A DNA stretch of 64,000 bases. Source: Bacteroidetes bacterium 2013_40CM_41_45. Its GTDB lineage: Bacteria > Bacteroidota > Bacteroidia > AKYH767-A > 2013-40CM-41-45. The stretch covers positions 609,501-673,500 of the forward strand of contig NGFH01000009.1 of NCBI GenBank assembly GCA_002215675.1, in the 5' to 3' direction. Position numbers and translations under genes: made by a program. The notes below the pieces were generated by a model. It was not told the DNA's origin. It did no database searches and saw only the letters and a program-made list of their open reading frames with translations. Positions 16,307 through 25,115 of this stretch are shown here, one piece after another (positions within the stretch are counted from its first letter, which is position 1; each line of letters starts with the position of its first letter).

Positions 16307-16693
16307 ATGAACAAGAAACTCAACGTATTACTGGCTGATAACACTCCCACTCATACGCATGGCATACGCAGCCTTCTGAACCATTACAACGACTATGTAG
16401 CCGTTAAACATGTTACAGACGGCTGGGATATAGTTACCCAGACTCAAACCTCTCCCGACTTAGTAGTGCTCTACGATAACGTACCCACTCCAAATGGTAT
16501 AGAGCTACTGGTGGCAATAAAAATGAAGTATCCAAAAGCAAAAGTTATCCTCTTTACCCGCGACCCGGAACCCTATTACCGCAACATGTGCGAACTGCTG
16601 GGCGCTGATTATTACTACCATAGGTCACACTCCATATCAACGCTTCCCGAATCTATAAAAGCAATGATTCTGGGGTACCAGATAGCGGCTTAA
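16307..16693 (+). CDS. Degenerate (pseudo-) receiver domain protein
   Basis: The 128-residue protein aligns along its whole length with the receiver at 17155 (LLVAIKMKYPKAKVILFTRDPEPYYRNMCELLGADYYY against the equivalent stretch there). The catalytic residues are changed. The acidic pair is ADN. The position of the phosphoacceptor Asp is Tyr (VVLYDNVPTPNG, with the only nearby Asp shifted by one). The conserved Lys is Arg (HRSHS for DKTTE). Normal phosphorylation is therefore unlikely. Such pseudo-receivers usually act by binding. A strong hairpin terminator follows, so it is transcribed alone from its own promoter. Confidence 0.85.
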   Translation: MNKKLNVLLADNTPTHTHGIRSLLNHYNDYVAVKHVTDGWDIVTQTQTSPDLVVLYDNVPTPNGIELLVAIKMKYPKAKVILFTRDPEPYYRNMCELLGADYYYHRSHSISTLPESIKAMILGYQIAA

Positions 16694-16721
16694 AAACATT
16701 CTGACTTGATTGCACTGTGTC

Positions 16722-16776
16722 CCTCTCCTGCCCTTATAAAACAGAACTTAACAATAAGGGCACGGAGAGGTTTCTT
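16722..16776 (+). terminator. Strong hairpin terminator after pseudo-receiver
   Basis: CCTCTCC (16722-16728) pairs with GGAGAGG (16764-16770), and GCCCTTAT (16730-16737) with ATAAGGGC (16754-16761). This gives a 15-bp stem with a small internal bulge, followed by TTTCTT. It lies 29 bp after the stop at 16693. Confidence 0.7.
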
Positions 16777-16925
16777 AAAAAATCCCGGTCTATGTCATAC
16801 AAACCACTACAAGACTTCAATGCCTTAGCTGACGCGTCAAAGGAAGTCCCTACTATTTACTTCATTAAACAAAAGACGTTTGTTTGTTATAGAATAACTG
16901 ATACAATTTTAAGCTACAAAAAAAA

Positions 16926-17120
16926 ATGAGCAGCAGACCAGACCTGATTAAAGCAATTCTTCGCCTGGACCCAAAACGTTCAATGCAGGAACTTGAGGTA
17001 TTTACCGACACAGACCTTATTCTGCTCAAGGCAAAGGTGCTGTATGAATACGAGCGGCACAACATTAATCTTTTCCGGAAAGGATATTCTTTTCACAAAA
17101 GGGAAAAGAAAAAAAATTAA
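16926..17120 (+). CDS. Small basic hypothetical protein (64 aa)
   Basis: ATG 16926 opens a 64-residue frame (MSSRPDLIKAILRLDPKR...) predicted helical in the centre (MQELEVFTDTDLILLKAKVLYEYER) and strongly basic at the C-terminus (HKREKKKN). It stands between the pseudo-receiver terminator and the receiver at 17155 (34-bp gap), on the same strand and probably in the same transcript as the receiver-kinase-receiver genes. I do not recognise a family. Its helical, basic nature would fit a small adaptor, but that is a guess. It may also be spurious. Confidence 0.5.
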   Translation: MSSRPDLIKAILRLDPKRSMQELEVFTDTDLILLKAKVLYEYERHNINLFRKGYSFHKREKKKN

Positions 17121-17154
17121 CTAAAACTAAAAATATATTCTCTTTTTTTTATCC

Positions 17155-17556
17155 ATGATTTTGTTACCATTAATAACCGGAAAATTGAAAGTGCTTGTCG
17201 TTGACGACTCTCTTATCGTCAGCAACCGGCTCCGGAATTTATTATCAGAGCTTGAGTACGTTCAGTTTTCGGGGCATGCAGAAAATTACAATGATGCCGT
17301 GCTGTTCACCGATGCCTTGAAGCCGCATGTGATTTTGCTTGATGTAAACCTGGCAGTGAAAAGCGGCATTGATGTTCTGAAACATGTAAAACTATATTAT
17401 CCTTCCATTAAGATAGTTATGCTTACCAATCACTCCGATGCGTATTACAGGAAGCTATGCAGCGATTTGGGAGCAGATTATTTTCTTGACAAGACAACAG
17501 AATTTGAATCTCTAACCGACCTCCTCGAAAAAATATATGAAAATACCAAGTGGTAA
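17155..17556 (+). CDS. Single-domain response regulator
   Basis: The 133-residue lone receiver has intact sites: VLVVDDSLIVSNR (acidic pair), phosphoacceptor Asp in VILLDVNLAVKSG, Lys in FLDKTTEFE. It overlaps the start of the kinase gene at 17537 by 20 bp, so the two are translationally coupled and probably partners. It is the intact counterpart of the degenerate receiver at 16307, with which it shares the YYRKLC/YYRNMC and GADYF/GADYY stretches. No output domain. Confidence 0.92.
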   Translation: MILLPLITGKLKVLVVDDSLIVSNRLRNLLSELEYVQFSGHAENYNDAVLFTDALKPHVILLDVNLAVKSGIDVLKHVKLYYPSIKIVMLTNHSDAYYRKLCSDLGADYFLDKTTEFESLTDLLEKIYENTKW

Positions 17557-19294
17557 AAAGTTTTACGCTGCAGCCATGCCCTTAATTTTTATTGCAGTTG
17601 CTATGCCCGCTAAACTATTGCAAGTGCCCGGTGAAGCGTTGCGTTACAGGGATATCTTCATGGTATCGGCCATAATTTCCTTAATGGTATACCTGTTGGT
17701 TGAAAAGAGCAGGTACAGGAAAAATCATTTAGCGTTCGTTTCAAAAACCGGGAAAGAACAGGCTATTGGTATAAAGTTTTCATCAAACGCTGCAAAGTTT
17801 TTTCACAGTAAAGCAAAACACAAACAAGAGCTCATGGATACTGAAGAAAAGTATCGCCTTATTATCCAAAACTCTACCGATGTTATAACACTTATAGATA
17901 GCCAGGGAATCATTAAATACCAGTCGCCTGCGCTGGAAAAAATAACCGGTTTTGCTCCGTATGAACTGAGCGGTAAAAGCGTTATTGATTTTATTCATCC
18001 CGAAGATTCTGTCCGAGTATCGCAACAATTGTTAAACGGAATTTCGAGGGACGGAAAAACGAGCCCGTTGATTTCACACCGCATCCTTCACAAAAACGGT
18101 TCATGGGTTTGCATAGAATCTCACGGCACAAGTCACCTTGCCATGCCGGGAATCAATGGTATTATCATCAACTCGCGCGATGTTACCGAACGGGAAATTC
18201 AGAGAAAGCAGCTTGAAGATGCCAATGCACAGCTTAAAATATTATTCGAAAATGTTCACGAAGCTTTTTTCTCTGTCGATTTGGTTAACAACAAAATATT
18301 GCAGATTTCTCCTGCACATGGAAATATTTATGGCCGGGGGAAAAAAGAATTTTACGACAACATAAATCTTTGGAGCGAAGTCATCCATCCCGAAGACAAA
18401 TATCTTGTTCACGGAATGGATAAAAATATTGAGTCGGGCATTCCTTTTGCAACAGAGTACCGCATCATTAAAAAAGACGGGACCATCCGGTGGATAGAAA
18501 ACAAAATAACTCCAACGCTTAACAATGAAAAACGTCCGATACGAATTGATGGTGTGATTTCAGACATCACTGAACGCAAGGAAGCAGATGAGCAGATTAA
18601 AGAACAATTCCGCGCGCTGCAAAAAACCAACTACGAGCTGGACCGTTTTGTTTACAGTGTATCGCATGACCTGCGCGCTCCCCTCACCTCCATTATGGGA
18701 ATCATCAACCTTGCAGAACTTGAACACCAGACGGAACAGCAGAAGCGATACCTGGAAATGATCCAGTTCAGCATTAACCGCCTCGACTCATTTATTAAAC
18801 ATATTTTATCTTATTCAAAAAATGCCAAGTCAGAAATTACTTCCGAACCGATTGACTTCATCGAACTTCTTGCAGAAATCAGGGCAAACCTGAAATTTGT
18901 TAAGGGAACGGAGCGCATGAAAATCAAAGCACACATCAACCAGGCTATTCCCTTCCGCTCCGACCGCATGAGGTTGGCCATTATTTTTAATAATCTTTTT
19001 TCAAATGCAATTAAATACCAGGACATAAATAAAAATGATTCTTACATCTCTCTTGATATTGTTACTACGGAAAACGAGGCCCGAATTACTGTTGAAGATA
19101 ACGGAATCGGCATTGATAAAAAATATCTTAATAAAATTTTCAAAATGTTCTACCGCGTTTCGAGCATTGCTCCGGGGGCCGGGCTCGGATTATACATTGT
19201 AAAAGAAGCCACCCATAAGCTGGGTGGAGATATTAACGCAGATTCCGTTGTCGGTGAAAAAACTGTTTTCAAAATAACCATTCCGAATAAATAA
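17537..19294 (+). CDS. Membrane PAS-PAS sensor histidine kinase
   Basis: The 585-residue protein has two N-terminal membrane helices (about 8-55), two PAS domains (about 98-220 and 232-360, each ended by DVTERE/DITERKEA PAC motifs), HisKA with His377 in SVSHDLRAPLTSIMG, and a HATPase domain with DNGIGIDKKYLNKIFKMFYR and GAGLGLYIVKE. All boxes are intact. The kinase core is highly similar to that at 14116. Receivers flank it on both sides (17155 overlapping, 19307 twelve bp downstream), so one kinase may feed two receivers. Confidence 0.94.
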   Translation: MKIPSGKKFYAAAMPLIFIAVAMPAKLLQVPGEALRYRDIFMVSAIISLMVYLLVEKSRYRKNHLAFVSKTGKEQAIGIKFSSNAAKFFHSKAKHKQELMDTEEKYRLIIQNSTDVITLIDSQGIIKYQSPALEKITGFAPYELSGKSVIDFIHPEDSVRVSQQLLNGISRDGKTSPLISHRILHKNGSWVCIESHGTSHLAMPGINGIIINSRDVTEREIQRKQLEDANAQLKILFENVHEAFFSVDLVNNKILQISPAHGNIYGRGKKEFYDNINLWSEVIHPEDKYLVHGMDKNIESGIPFATEYRIIKKDGTIRWIENKITPTLNNEKRPIRIDGVISDITERKEADEQIKEQFRALQKTNYELDRFVYSVSHDLRAPLTSIMGIINLAELEHQTEQQKRYLEMIQFSINRLDSFIKHILSYSKNAKSEITSEPIDFIELLAEIRANLKFVKGTERMKIKAHINQAIPFRSDRMRLAIIFNNLFSNAIKYQDINKNDSYISLDIVTTENEARITVEDNGIGIDKKYLNKIFKMFYRVSSIAPGAGLGLYIVKEATHKLGGDINADSVVGEKTVFKITIPNK

Positions 19295-19306
19295 AGATTG
19301 CACAAC

Positions 19307-19765
19307 ATGAGTGAGCCCTTGCACTTTGAGCACAATATTTTTAGCAGCATACTGCTTGTTGACGATAATGAGATTGATAATTTCGTTTCGAGCAGCATTA
19401 TCAATAAGCTTGGAATCGCAAAACAAATTATCAGCAAAAATTCTGCTGAAGATGCCCTGGATTATCTTACCGCATGCTTGAAAAATAGTTCATCTCTGCC
19501 AGAAATTATTTTACTCGATATCCGCATGCCGTCTATGGACGGCTTCGATTTCCTTCGCGAATTTGAAAAGTTTCCACCCTCCGTGCATTCGGAGTGCAAC
19601 ATTTTCATTTTGTCATCTTCCATAGATTCAAGAGATATAGAGCGGGCAAAACAAAATCGGCATGTGTTGAGCTTTATAACTAAGCCCCTTACTTTCAATA
19701 ATATTGAAATTGCATTGTCAGTGTTACAAGACCTAAAGCCAAAATCATATTCAAGAACTGCCTAA
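19307..19765 (+). CDS. Single-domain response regulator
   Basis: The start is taken as ATG 19307 (152 residues), 12 bp after the kinase stop; an upstream TTG at 19298 is less likely. Receiver features are ILLVDDNEIDNFV, phosphoacceptor Asp in IILLDIRMPSMDGFDF and Lys in FITKPLTF. It is similar to the receiver at 15414, and both follow a kinase of the SVSHDLRAPLTS type, pointing to duplicated kinase-receiver pairs. No output domain. Confidence 0.91.
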   Translation: MSEPLHFEHNIFSSILLVDDNEIDNFVSSSIINKLGIAKQIISKNSAEDALDYLTACLKNSSSLPEIILLDIRMPSMDGFDFLREFEKFPPSVHSECNIFILSSSIDSRDIERAKQNRHVLSFITKPLTFNNIEIALSVLQDLKPKSYSRTA

Positions 19766-19831
19766 TAAAAAAATCAGTGAGAAATAATAATACTTAAAAC
19801 CTCTTATAAAATTATTCACTGAATAATATTT

Positions 19832-21199
19832 ATGACACGGACGAGTACTATAAACGGAAGAAAAAACTTTACGCTGAGATATTCCCTGTACGGAATGTTA
19901 TTTGGGTTCGTATTTCCGGTACTGGGCTTACTTGTTCACTTCAACGAGCACAACCTGGTTTTTTCGGCTAAAGAGATATTCAGGCAACTTATTTCCGAAC
20001 CATTATTAATCATCATCTGCTTTGCTCCGCCTGTTCTTATGGCTGCAGGTTATATTATTGGCATAGCTGCGGAAAGAATTTACAGGTATGCAAAAGAGGA
20101 AACCACAGCCAGTTTTCAGCGAATGATTGAATATGCCGGTGATATTTTTTATACTTCCGATGTGTATGGATATTTTAAGTATATTAATTCGCGTCTGCAA
20201 AAAGAACTTGGATATTCACCAGAGGAACTCATCGGGAAACATTATACCGAAATTGTTGCGCCGGCATGGAAAGAAAAAGTAGTTGCATTTTACACGAAGC
20301 AGTTCAAAGACAAAAGCCCTGAATCAATTTTTGAATTCCAGGTTCTTTGCAAAAACGGTCGGCCTTGTTGGATAGAACAGACGGTTACATTGCGGTTCCA
20401 GGATGAAAACATTACAGGATACAATGGCATAGTGAGAGACATTGAGGAGAGAAAAGAACAGGAAGTGCTCATCAGTGAACTTTACAGTAATCTTGAAAAT
20501 AAAGTTGCCGAAGTAGAAAAAGTAAACAAAGAGCTGGATGCATTCGCCTACACTGTATCGCATGACTTGCGCGCTCCTCTCAGGCATCAGATTATTGCTG
20601 CCGAAATGCTTAGAACAGACTACATAAACCTGCTGCCGGCAGATGCTTCTGAGCTTTGCGAGACGATTTCCAAGAGTGCAAAAAAAATGACCACTCTTAT
20701 CGAAGACCTGCTTCGTTTTTCAAAATTAGGTAAGCAGCCACTTCATCTTTCAACAAATAATATGAATCAAACGGTGGAGATAATTCTGCGAGAGCTTTCA
20801 GCAACATATGACAGCACTCGTGTAAGTATTAAAGTTGATGAAAAATTACCCGATGCTTTCAGCGATGCTTCTATGACCAGGCAGGTGTGGGCTAATTTTA
20901 TTTCCAATGCAATTAAATATTCCTCGAAAAAAGAAAACCCGGTAATAGAAATTGGCGGCCGCGTTAACGACAAAGAGACCATATATTTTGTAAAAGATAA
21001 CGGTGCTGGTTTTGACATGAAACATTATGATAAGCTCTTTGCCTCTTTTAGCAGGTTGCATGCCTCGCATGAGTTTAGCGGAAATGGCTTAGGGTTAAAC
21101 ATTGTAAAGCGAATTATAGAAAAGCATAAGGGCCGCGTTTGGGCAGAAGGAAAACTAAACGAAGGAGCTACTTTTTATTTTTCATTGCCGCTTAAATAA
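19832..21199 (+). CDS. Membrane PAS sensor histidine kinase
   Basis: The 455-residue protein has two membrane helices (about 17-38 and 55-80), one PAS domain (about 92-215, ending IVRDIEERKEQ), HisKA with His244 in TVSHDLRAPLRHQ and a HATPase domain with DNGAGFDMKHYDKLFASFSR and GNGLGLNIVKRIIEKHKG. The kinase core is of the phytochrome/Rcp-linked kind like the one at the left edge, not like its neighbours at 14116 and 17537. It starts 66 bp after the receiver gene and may be read from the same transcript. No receiver follows. Confidence 0.93.
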   Translation: MTRTSTINGRKNFTLRYSLYGMLFGFVFPVLGLLVHFNEHNLVFSAKEIFRQLISEPLLIIICFAPPVLMAAGYIIGIAAERIYRYAKEETTASFQRMIEYAGDIFYTSDVYGYFKYINSRLQKELGYSPEELIGKHYTEIVAPAWKEKVVAFYTKQFKDKSPESIFEFQVLCKNGRPCWIEQTVTLRFQDENITGYNGIVRDIEERKEQEVLISELYSNLENKVAEVEKVNKELDAFAYTVSHDLRAPLRHQIIAAEMLRTDYINLLPADASELCETISKSAKKMTTLIEDLLRFSKLGKQPLHLSTNNMNQTVEIILRELSATYDSTRVSIKVDEKLPDAFSDASMTRQVWANFISNAIKYSSKKENPVIEIGGRVNDKETIYFVKDNGAGFDMKHYDKLFASFSRLHASHEFSGNGLGLNIVKRIIEKHKGRVWAEGKLNEGATFYFSLPLK

Positions 21200-21219
21200 T
21201 TTTAAATGTGATGTTGACA

Positions 21220-21246
21220 ACGATTCTTTAAACTACTTAAAGTCGT
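21220..21246 (+). terminator. Possible terminator hairpin
   Basis: CTTTAA (21226-21231) with TTAAAG (21237-21242) and ACGA with TCGT outside them form a stem with a 2-nt bulge, 20 bp after the kinase stop. No clear T-run follows, so this is a weak call. Confidence 0.35.
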
Positions 21247-21293
21247 CTTCAAAAAATAGTTTTTGGCAAGTTTAATTTTTACCTTGCCTGCCT

Positions 21294-22265
21294 ATGAAGA
21301 GACTCTGGAAGCGATTAATCATTAACTTTCTGCGGGACAAGACGATTCCTGCGGAGCAGCAGGATTTTTCGCCGTACGAAATTGCCAAGGGCTCTCGAGA
21401 GTTAAGAATAAGCATCGTTAGTTTTATCAAAGATATTTTTTTGATGGCGCTGGGTGTTACGTGTGCTGCATTTGGCCTGGAGAGTTTTTTGCTCCCAAGC
21501 AGGTTTATTGATGGTGGTGTTACCGGTATTTCACTTTTGACCACTGAAGTCACCAGCGCACCGCTCTGGTTGTTGCTTCTAACACTCAATATTCCTTTTG
21601 TAATGCTCGGCTTCAAGATTGTAGGAAAGCAGTTTGCAATTAAATCGGCCATCTCCATTCTGGGTCTCGTAACCGTGCTTGCTGTAGTTCCTTTTCCCGA
21701 AATTACTCACGATAAATTGCTCGTTGCCGTCTTCGGAGGATTTTTCCTCGGTGCAGGAATAGGGCTTTCCATTCGTGGCGGCTCCGTGCTTGACGGAACT
21801 GAAATACTCGCGATTTTTCTTAGCCGGAAAATGCATACCACCATTGGTGATTTTATTATCATTTTCAACATCATCATATTTTCTTTTGCTGCATATCTTC
21901 TCTCTGTTGAGCAAGCATTGTATTCTATCATTACATATTTAGCAGCATCAAAAACACTTGACTTTGTTGTTGAAGGCATAGAGGAATATACAGGCGTTAC
22001 TATTATCTCAGCGCACAATGAGGAAATACGGCAAATGATTATTAATACTCTTGGCAGAGGTGTTACTATTTACCAGGGCAAAGGCGGCTACGGCAAAACC
22101 GGTGCAACCCGCAAAATGGATATTCTTTATACCGTCATTACTCGTCTCGAAGTCAGCAAGCTCAATACCGAAATCGAAAAGATAGACCCGAATGCGTTTG
22201 TGGTTACCAACAGCGTAAAAGATACCCGGGGAGGAATGATAAAACGCAGGCCGCTTAAACATTAA
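21294..22265 (+). CDS. YitT family membrane protein (DUF161/DUF2179)
   Basis: The 323-residue protein has about five hydrophobic helices (residues 45-235) with the family motifs GLESFLLPSRFIDGGVTGISLL, LNIPFVMLGFKIVGKQFA and RGGSVLDGTEILAIFLSRK, and a cytoplasmic DUF2179 domain at 245-315 (VTIISAHNEEIRQMII, GRGVTIYQGKGGYGKTG). The domain order is that of YitT proteins. Their function is not established; transport is suspected. The gene stands alone, 95 bp after the kinase gene. Confidence 0.92.
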   Translation: MKRLWKRLIINFLRDKTIPAEQQDFSPYEIAKGSRELRISIVSFIKDIFLMALGVTCAAFGLESFLLPSRFIDGGVTGISLLTTEVTSAPLWLLLLTLNIPFVMLGFKIVGKQFAIKSAISILGLVTVLAVVPFPEITHDKLLVAVFGGFFLGAGIGLSIRGGSVLDGTEILAIFLSRKMHTTIGDFIIIFNIIIFSFAAYLLSVEQALYSIITYLAASKTLDFVVEGIEEYTGVTIISAHNEEIRQMIINTLGRGVTIYQGKGGYGKTGATRKMDILYTVITRLEVSKLNTEIEKIDPNAFVVTNSVKDTRGGMIKRRPLKH

Positions 22266-22370
22266 TGGTTACAAGAATATCCATCACCATTAAAATAAAC
22301 TAAATATAATTTTCAATTTGTAATTTCGCTTTTCTAATCTCGTTGATTATTTACCGGTAAAATCTTTTCT

Positions 22371-25025
22371 ATGAAAAAACTTCTTAAGTGGATTGCCATC
22401 GTGGTTTTGGTGATTCTTATTGCAGCCATAGTGTTGCCTTTTATGTTTAAAGGAAAAATAATCCAGGCAATCAAGGACGGAGCCAATAAAAATATGAATG
22501 CAAAAATGGAATTCAGCGATGCAAGCTTATCGTTGCTTCGCAATTTTCCCAACCTTAGCTTGAAGATTGAAAATCTTAGCATCATCAACGTGGAACCTTT
22601 TGCCGGTGATACTCTTGTTTATGCCAAAGACCTTAATGTGGTTATTGATTTGATGAGCGTGATATCAGGAGATAAAATTTCCATCCGTAAAATAAGTGCC
22701 GGGAATCCTGTTATGAATTTCCTTGTCACACAGGAAGGAAAAGCCAATTGGGACATTGCTAAAAAGGAGAAGGAAGAACCCGGAAAACCATCTGAACCAT
22801 CACAGTTTAAAGTGAACCTGAAAAAATATTCCGTCTCTGACGGAAGCGTCCTTTATGATGATAAATCTCTCGGCTTCCGCCTTCAGATGACGGGAGTAAA
22901 TCACACCGGCAGCGGTGACTTCACCCAGGATTTATTCACGCTTTCAACAAAAACCCTCTCGGAAAAAACTTCTGTAAACTATGGGGGAGTAAATTACCTA
23001 AGCAATGCCAAAGCAGATATTGACGCTGACCTTGACATGGATATGAAAAACATGAAGTTTACTTTCAAAGACAATATAGCGCGCATCAATGAACTGGAGC
23101 TTTCGTTCAATGGATGGCTTGCCATGCCGGGTGATAATATTGACATGGATTTGAAATTTGCCGTAGCCAAAAGCGACTTCAAAAATTTTATCTCCATGAT
23201 TCCCGCTGTATATAAAGCAGGAACAAAAGATTTGAAATCGTCCGGAACGCTTGCCTTCGATGGTTTTGCAATGGGAACTTATTCTGAAAAAACCATTCCG
23301 GGTTTCGGCATCAACCTTAAAATTCAGAAGGGAATGTTTCAGTATCCATCACTTCCCGCCGCCGTGAATAATGTGAATGTTGATTTAAAAATTCTGAATC
23401 CCGATGGAGTGAAAGACCATACTGTTGTCAACCTCTCGAATCTGCATGCTGAAGTTGCCGGAGATGCTTTTGATGCGCGCCTGCTGCTGAAAACTCCGGT
23501 TAGCGACCCTGACATTGACGCCGCGATAAAAGGTAAAATCAATCTCGCCAATATGCAGAAAATTGTTCCGCTCGAAAAAGGAACAGAGTTGAACGGAATG
23601 ATTGCGGCAGATTTCTCTGCGAAAGGAAAATATTCCACTGCACAGAAAAAAAGCTACGAAGATTTTGATGCGCACGGTACTATCCAGGTCAGCGGCTTGA
23701 CCTATGCAAGCGAAGGAAAGCCGAAGACGACAATCAGCACCATGAATCTTACGTTCAATCCGAAGGAAGTGGCGCTGAATTCATTCTCGTCAAAAGTCGG
23801 GGCAAGTGATTTCAATGCCAGCGGTTCTTTGCAGAATTTTATTGCATACGCCCTGAAAGGCGAAACGCTGAAAGGAAATTTACAAATGAATTCTTCATTG
23901 ATTGACCTCAATGAATGGATGACCGGAACACCTGCGCAGCAAACTGCACAGAAGGACACTGCAAAGGCAGCAATGAGTGTAATTGAAATCCCCGGCAACG
24001 TTGATTTCGTTTTCAGCGCTGCAGTGAAAAAACTTTTATATGAGAATATGACGATGGAAAATGTGAAAGGAAGCCTGATTGTGAGAGATTCAGCCGTGAA
24101 CATGAAAGATGTTTACATGCAACTGCTGGAGGGAAGCATGGTGATGAACGGAAAATATGATACGAAGGAGCCAAAGAAACCCACGTTTATGTTTGACATG
24201 GCCATCAATGATTTTGATGTGCAGAAAACTGGAGCAACATTTGTCACCGTGCAAAAGATGGCGCCCATCGTGAAGAATTGCTCGGGAAAATTTTCTTCAA
24301 CCATGAAAGCAGAGGGATTATTCGACCAGCACATGAGTCCTGTGATGGAATCGCTGAACGGGTATGGCAACCTCAAAACATCAACGCTCACCGTTCAGAA
24401 TTTTCCTCCGCTTGTTAAAGTTGCCGATGCACTGAAGATGGAAAAACTGAAAAAGATGGATGTGCAGCCGGTGAATCTCACGTTCAAATTCGCCAAGGGC
24501 AGGGTGCATGTTGACCCGTTTGATGTTTCGTTGGGAGGATTCAAAAGCAAGGTGGGTGGCTCCAACGGTTTCGACCAGACCATTGACTATACCATTGCCA
24601 GCGAGATTCCGCGCGGTGCTTTCGGAGGCGCTGCAAGTTCGGTACTCACCAATCTTACTTCAAAAACAGGCGTGAGTGCCGGTGAAACAATCCCCGTTGA
24701 AATGAAAATTGGAGGAACGGTAAACAATCCAAGCGTGAGCACCGACCTGAATAAGCTGGCTGCAAAAGCAATGGACGATTTAAAAGCCAAAGCCAAAGAA
24801 GAGCTTGACAAGAAAAAGAAGGAACTCGAAGATAAAGCGAAAGCCGAAGCTGACCGTGTGAAGAAGCAGGCAGAAGACAAAGCTAAAACAGAAGCAGACC
24901 GGCTTAAGAAAGAAGCCGAAGCTAAAGCGAAAGTTGAATCTGACCGACTGAAAAAAGAAGCGGAAGACAAACTAAAGAACCAAGCCGGAGATAAGCTGAA
25001 GGATATTTTTAAGAAACCGAAATAG
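22371..25025 (+). CDS. AsmA-like protein with charged C-terminal repeat
   Basis: The 884-residue protein has an N-terminal membrane anchor (about 5-27) followed by a long periplasmic region of the AsmA type: FSDASLSLLRNFPNLSLKIENLSI near 45 and a C-terminal AsmA-like unit ending near 800. AsmA-family proteins are envelope proteins, related to bridge-like lipid transfer proteins. The last 75 residues are an alternating Lys/Glu/Ala helix with repeats of the form DKAKxEADRxKKxAE, probably a long single helix or coiled coil. A hairpin follows the stop and separates it from convergent gltA. Confidence 0.88.
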   Translation: MKKLLKWIAIVVLVILIAAIVLPFMFKGKIIQAIKDGANKNMNAKMEFSDASLSLLRNFPNLSLKIENLSIINVEPFAGDTLVYAKDLNVVIDLMSVISGDKISIRKISAGNPVMNFLVTQEGKANWDIAKKEKEEPGKPSEPSQFKVNLKKYSVSDGSVLYDDKSLGFRLQMTGVNHTGSGDFTQDLFTLSTKTLSEKTSVNYGGVNYLSNAKADIDADLDMDMKNMKFTFKDNIARINELELSFNGWLAMPGDNIDMDLKFAVAKSDFKNFISMIPAVYKAGTKDLKSSGTLAFDGFAMGTYSEKTIPGFGINLKIQKGMFQYPSLPAAVNNVNVDLKILNPDGVKDHTVVNLSNLHAEVAGDAFDARLLLKTPVSDPDIDAAIKGKINLANMQKIVPLEKGTELNGMIAADFSAKGKYSTAQKKSYEDFDAHGTIQVSGLTYASEGKPKTTISTMNLTFNPKEVALNSFSSKVGASDFNASGSLQNFIAYALKGETLKGNLQMNSSLIDLNEWMTGTPAQQTAQKDTAKAAMSVIEIPGNVDFVFSAAVKKLLYENMTMENVKGSLIVRDSAVNMKDVYMQLLEGSMVMNGKYDTKEPKKPTFMFDMAINDFDVQKTGATFVTVQKMAPIVKNCSGKFSSTMKAEGLFDQHMSPVMESLNGYGNLKTSTLTVQNFPPLVKVADALKMEKLKKMDVQPVNLTFKFAKGRVHVDPFDVSLGGFKSKVGGSNGFDQTIDYTIASEIPRGAFGGAASSVLTNLTSKTGVSAGETIPVEMKIGGTVNNPSVSTDLNKLAAKAMDDLKAKAKEELDKKKKELEDKAKAEADRVKKQAEDKAKTEADRLKKEAEAKAKVESDRLKKEAEDKLKNQAGDKLKDIFKKPK

Positions 25026-25051
25026 GTTACTAATAACGAATGGATACGAAT

Positions 25052-25096
25052 ATTACGAATGTAGTTTATAGATTCGTTATACGTAACATTCGTAAT
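25052..25096. terminator. Bidirectional hairpin between convergent genes
   Basis: ATTACGAATGT (25052-25062) and ACATTCGTAAT (25086-25096) are a perfect 11-bp inverted repeat in the 90-bp gap between convergent asmA-like and gltA genes. Further ACGAAT units at 25036 and 25046 make the left arm a small tandem array. It probably ends both transcripts. It may also belong to the short tandem repeats seen elsewhere in the window. Confidence 0.55.
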
Positions 25097-25115
25097 GATT
25101 AGTTAATTAGTAGCC

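Noticed and set aside
16717-16929. 70-codon open frame between pseudo-receiver and the 64-residue gene
   Set aside because: It runs through the strong hairpin terminator at 16722-16776, begins without a good start codon and has no recognisable pattern.
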